DNA of 64,000 nucleotides from Aplectana chamaeleonis (lineage: Eukaryota > Nematoda > Chromadorea > Rhabditida > Cosmocercidae), in assembly GCA_029168955.1 (NCBI GenBank), contig JAPDOI010001537.1, positions 103,509 to 167,508 of the forward strand. The letters run 5' to 3'. Below, piece after piece: positions 60,849-64,000 of this stretch. Below the pieces are notes generated by a model, which saw only the letters and a program-made list of their open reading frames with translations, was not told the DNA's origin and ran no database searches. How positions within the stretch are numbered: position 1 is the first letter of the stretch; every line of letters starts with the position of its first letter. The position numbers and the translations under genes were made by a program.

Positions 60849-61615
60849 CAACGAAATTGTGGTGAGCGCGAAGCGCTCACCAGATCTGGCTTTGATTCGC
60901 CATCGCGCGACCCCCTAATCTCAGTATCAGGGTCCAGAGTAAACGTAGAAAGTCCGTTCTCTTTGCATTTGATATACTTTCGAAAGTTGAATAAGTGTTC
61001 AAAAAATGGTCCTGAATGGTTACCTGAGATTCGAGAAAAATTGTCAAAACCACGTGATTTTGGTCGAAAAAAGGGTTCATCTCCTTTTTTTCAGTTGGCG
61101 TACACGATCTTGTTGGAACACTTTACGCTGAGCCAGAAAGCTCATTTTTGGCCAGAAAGTTGGTTATGATTGCCCCTAGCTCCTGTCAAAATTTGAAGTT
61201 TGTAGCTCAATTTTTGTAGGAGACCTCAAAATTGAGGGTCAGGAAGAAGACAAAAGCTACGTAAACATGTTATTAAAAACCAACCACGACGTTTGCTTAT
61301 TCTATTAAAAATGAATGAGTGAAATGGCTTTGTTACTGGTAGGCTTTGTCCAGGATTTGAAGAGGCAGCGCTTCAATCAATGCGTGACAGGATCTTGGAA
61401 GTACTTTTGGAACATACACGGTGGTGAATCAGAAGTGCGCCACAGAGCGCCGTAGATAGTGTGCGGGACCCCAGTAGAAGTGCGCAAGACATGAAAGAAC
61501 AGTGTTGTGGGACCCAAATGAGTGTGCACCAGTGCCGTAGAAAATGTGTGGGACAGAAAATGAGAAGTTAAAGTCAGGATATCGTAGAAAATGTGTGGGA
61601 CCCAAATGAGAGTGC
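60849..61615 (-). repeat. Right arm of the large inverted repeat
   Basis: It is the reverse-complement partner of 55,240-56,003. The inner limit is ACGAAATTGT; beyond it similarity stops. Going outward it passes the perfect hairpin (60,861-60,881), GCGCGACCCCCTAATCTCAG, CACGATCTTGTTGGAACAC, then GATCTTGGAAGTACTTTTGG and the first family-2 units in mirrored order. A plus-strand open frame (60,735-61,169, 144 codons) shares about 60 alignable residues with the minus frame of the left arm, including GSRVNV and EWLPEIREK. Most differences between the two change amino acids, so coding constraint is not supported. Confidence 0.92.
60861..60881. repeat. Perfect 9-bp stem hairpin in the right arm
   Basis: GGTGAGCGC and GCGCTCACC pair around a GAA loop. 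The left-arm copy has one stem mismatch. Confidence 0.8.
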
Positions 61616-64000
61616 GTAGGACGCCGTAAAAAGTGTGCGGGACCCGAATGGGTGTGCGCAGAACGCCGTAGAGAGTGTGTGGCACCCAAATGAGAGTGAG
61701 CAGGACGCCGTAGAAAGTGTGCGGGATCCAAATGGGTGTGCGCAGGACTCCGTAAAAAATGTGTGGGTCCCAAGTGAGAGTGCGCCTGAGACTCCATGAA
61801 AAAATAGTGGGACCCAAATAACACCAGTGCGCTGGACGCAGTAGAAAGTGTGTGGGACCCAAATGAGAGAGTTAACTCCGGGACGCCGTAGAAAATGTAT
61901 TGGACCCAAATAACAGTGCGTCAGAGCGCCGTAGAAAGTTTGTGGCACCCAAAATGAGAGGTGAGCAGGACGCCGAAGAGAGGTGTGCGGGATCCAAATG
62001 GGTGTTAGCAGAACGCCGTGAAGAAAGTGTGTGTGGGACCCAAATAACCAAAGCGCCGGACGCCGTAGAAAGTGATGTGGGACCCAATTGGTGGAGGTGC
62101 GCGGGACGCCGTAGGAAAGGGTGTGTGGGACCCAAGGTAGAGTGCGACGGACGATGTAGAAAGTGTGTGGGACCCAAGGTAGAGTGCGCCGGACGCCGTA
62201 GAAAGTGTGTGGGACCCAAATAACAGTGCGCCGGACGCCGTAGAAAGTGTGTGGGGCCCAAATGAAAGCGCGCCGGGCGCCTAGAAAGTGTGCGGGACCC
62301 AAATGGAAATGGATGTGCGCAGAACGCCGTAGAAAGTGTGTTGGAACCAAATGAGAGTGCGCCGGACGCCGTAGAAAGTGTGTGCAGGGAACCGCTTTCC
62401 AGGAAGTGCGCCGGACGCCGTAGAAAGTGTGCGGAGACCCAGAAGTGGGATTGCGCATTTGCTGCGTAGTAAAGTGTGCGGAACCATTTCGAGAGTGCGC
62501 CGGACGCCGTAGAAAGTGTGCGGGACCCAAACGAGAGTGCGCAGGACGCCGTAGAAAATGTGTGGGACCCAAAAGAGAGCGCGCCGGGCGCCTAGAAAGT
62601 GTGCGGGACCCAAGTGGGAGTGCGCAGAACGCCGTAGAAAATGTGTGGGACCCAAATGAGAGTGCGCAGGTCGCCAAAGAAAATGTGTGGGACCCAAAAG
62701 AGAGAGCGCCCGGGCTTGCCTAAAATGTGTGGGACGCAAAAGAGAGGGCGCCGGGCGCCTAGAAAGTGTGCGGGACCCAAATGGGTGTGCGCAGTACGCC
62801 GTAGAAAGTGTGTGGGACCCAAATCAGTGTGCGCAGTATGCCGTAGAAAGCGTGCGGGACCCAGATGAGAGTGCGCAGGACGCCGTAGAAAATGTGTGGG
62901 ACCCAAAAGAGAGCGCGCCGGGCGCCTAGAATGTGTGCGGGACCCAAGTGGGAGTGCGCAGAACGCCGTAGAAAGTGTGTGGGACCCAAATGAGAGTGCG
63001 CAGGTCGCCGAAGAAAATGTGTGGGACCCAAAAGAGAGAGCGCCGGGCGCCTAGAAAGTGTGCGGGACCCAAATGGGTGTGCGCAGTACGCCGTAGAAAG
63101 TGTGTGGGACCCAAATCAGTGTGGGCAGTATGCCGTAGAAAGTGTGCGGGACCCAAATGGGTGTGCGCAGGACGCCGTAGAAAATGTGTGGGACCCAAAA
63201 GAGAGAGCGCCGGGCGCCTAGAAAGTGTGCGGGACCCAAGTGGGAGTGCGCAGAACCCCGTAGAAGAGGTGTGTGGGTTAAATGAGAGTGCGCAGGTCGC
63301 CGAAAGAAAATGTATTGGGACCCAAAGAAGAGGCACCGGGCACCTAGAAAGTGTGCGGGATTAAATGGGTGTGCGCAGTACGCCTTAAGTAGAAAGTGTG
63401 TGGACCCGTCGGTGTGTGGACTCCAAATAACAGGTGCGGTGGGCGCCGTATGCTTGTGCGGGACCCAAATGAGAGTGCGCAGGACGCCGTAGAAAATGTG
63501 TGGGACCCAAAAGAGAGAGCGCCGGGCGCCTAGAAAGTGTGCGGGACCTAAGTGGGAGTGCGCAGAACGCCGTAGAAAGTGTGTGGGACCCAAATGAGAG
63601 TGCGCAGGTCGCCGAAGAAAATGTGTGGGACCCAAAAGAGAGAGCGCCGGGCGCCTAGAAAGTGTGCGGGACCCAGAGTGAAGTGCGCAGGGCTGCCGTA
63701 AGAGTGTGTGGGACCCAAATGAGAGTGCGCAGGTGGCCGAAGAAAATGTGTGGGACCCAAAAGAGAGAGCGCCGGGCGCCTAGAAAGCGTGCGGGACCCA
63801 AGTGGGAGTGCGCAGGTCGCCGTAGAAAATGTGTGGGACCCAAAAGAGAGCGCGCCGGGCGCCTAGAATGTGTGCGGGACCCAAGTGGGAGTGCGCCGGA
63901 CGCCGTAGAAAGTGTGTGGGACCCAAATGAGAGTGCGCAGGTCATGAAGAAAATGTGTGGGACAGCCCAAAGAGAGCGCGCGGGCGCCGTAGAAAGTGTG
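61426..64000 (-). repeat. 42-bp satellite array, family 2, right block (inverted)
   Basis: These are the same units as at 54,868-55,425 but on the other strand, read here as GTGTGGGACCCAAATGAG, AGTGCGCAGGACGCCG and TAGAAA. Period is 42 bp, with small indels more common than in family 1 (for example 61,925-62,170 and 63,250-63,450). It runs off the window, so at least 2.57 kb is present compared with 0.56 kb on the left. Stop-free frames of up to 367 codons (minus, 61,574-62,677) follow from the period and are not genes. Confidence 0.96.
62570..63990 (-). repeat. Higher-order repeat in family 2 with GCGCCGGGCGCCTAGAAAG units
   Basis: A variant unit containing GCGCCGGGCGCCTAGAAAG recurs at about 62,585, 62,751, 63,043, 63,210, 63,522, 63,647, 63,772 and 63,855. 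The run starting with this unit followed by ATGGGTGTGCGCAGTACGCC repeats at 62,751 and 63,043, 292 bp apart, about seven units. Spacing elsewhere is two to seven units. Confidence 0.8.

Noticed and set aside
61574..62677. 367-codon minus-strand frame in the right family-2 array
   Set aside because: It is a translation of the tandem units with a 14-residue period (GPTHFLRRPAHSHL-like), interrupted by frame changes at each indel.

Overview
This is eukaryotic DNA made almost entirely of satellite repeats, with one recognisable gene fragment. Four consecutive exons at 56,252-58,447 (+) encode the membrane core of a nicotinic acetylcholine receptor (nAChR) subunit of the nematode non-alpha type. 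They have canonical GT-AG introns, two of them only 56 and 110 bp. That points to a nematode; the species and clade cannot be named from the sequence alone.

Layout. (1) 1-54,857 is one continuous array of a 42-bp unit (family 1), about 1,300 copies. It changes composition along its length: an older-looking mixed section (1-~10.7 kb), a homogenised section (~10.7-19.3 kb), and two sections dominated by newer variants (19.3-31.3 and 31.3-54.7 kb). The last ~115 bp return to the variants of the left end. (2) 54,868-55,425 is a short array of a different unit, also 42 bp (family 2). (3) 55,240-56,003 and 60,849-61,615 are inverted copies of each other, with coordinate sums constant near 116,853. 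Each arm holds several family-2 units on its outer side and ~570 bp of non-tandem DNA on its inner side. (4) The 4.8-kb spacer between the arms holds the nAChR exons and several short inverted-repeat (MITE-like) elements. (5) 61,426-64,000 is family 2 again, reversed, and runs off the window end.

The centre is therefore a palindromic, foldback-like structure whose arms end in tandem repeats and whose loop carries an nAChR gene piece. M1-M3 and the start of the M3-M4 loop are intact. The ligand-binding domain and M4 are not seen anywhere in the window. This could be a captured fragment, or the middle of a real gene with satellite-filled introns. The very long stop-free frames in both arrays follow from the 42-bp (3 x 14) period and are not called as genes. 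No tRNA, rRNA, CRISPR array or promoter could be supported.
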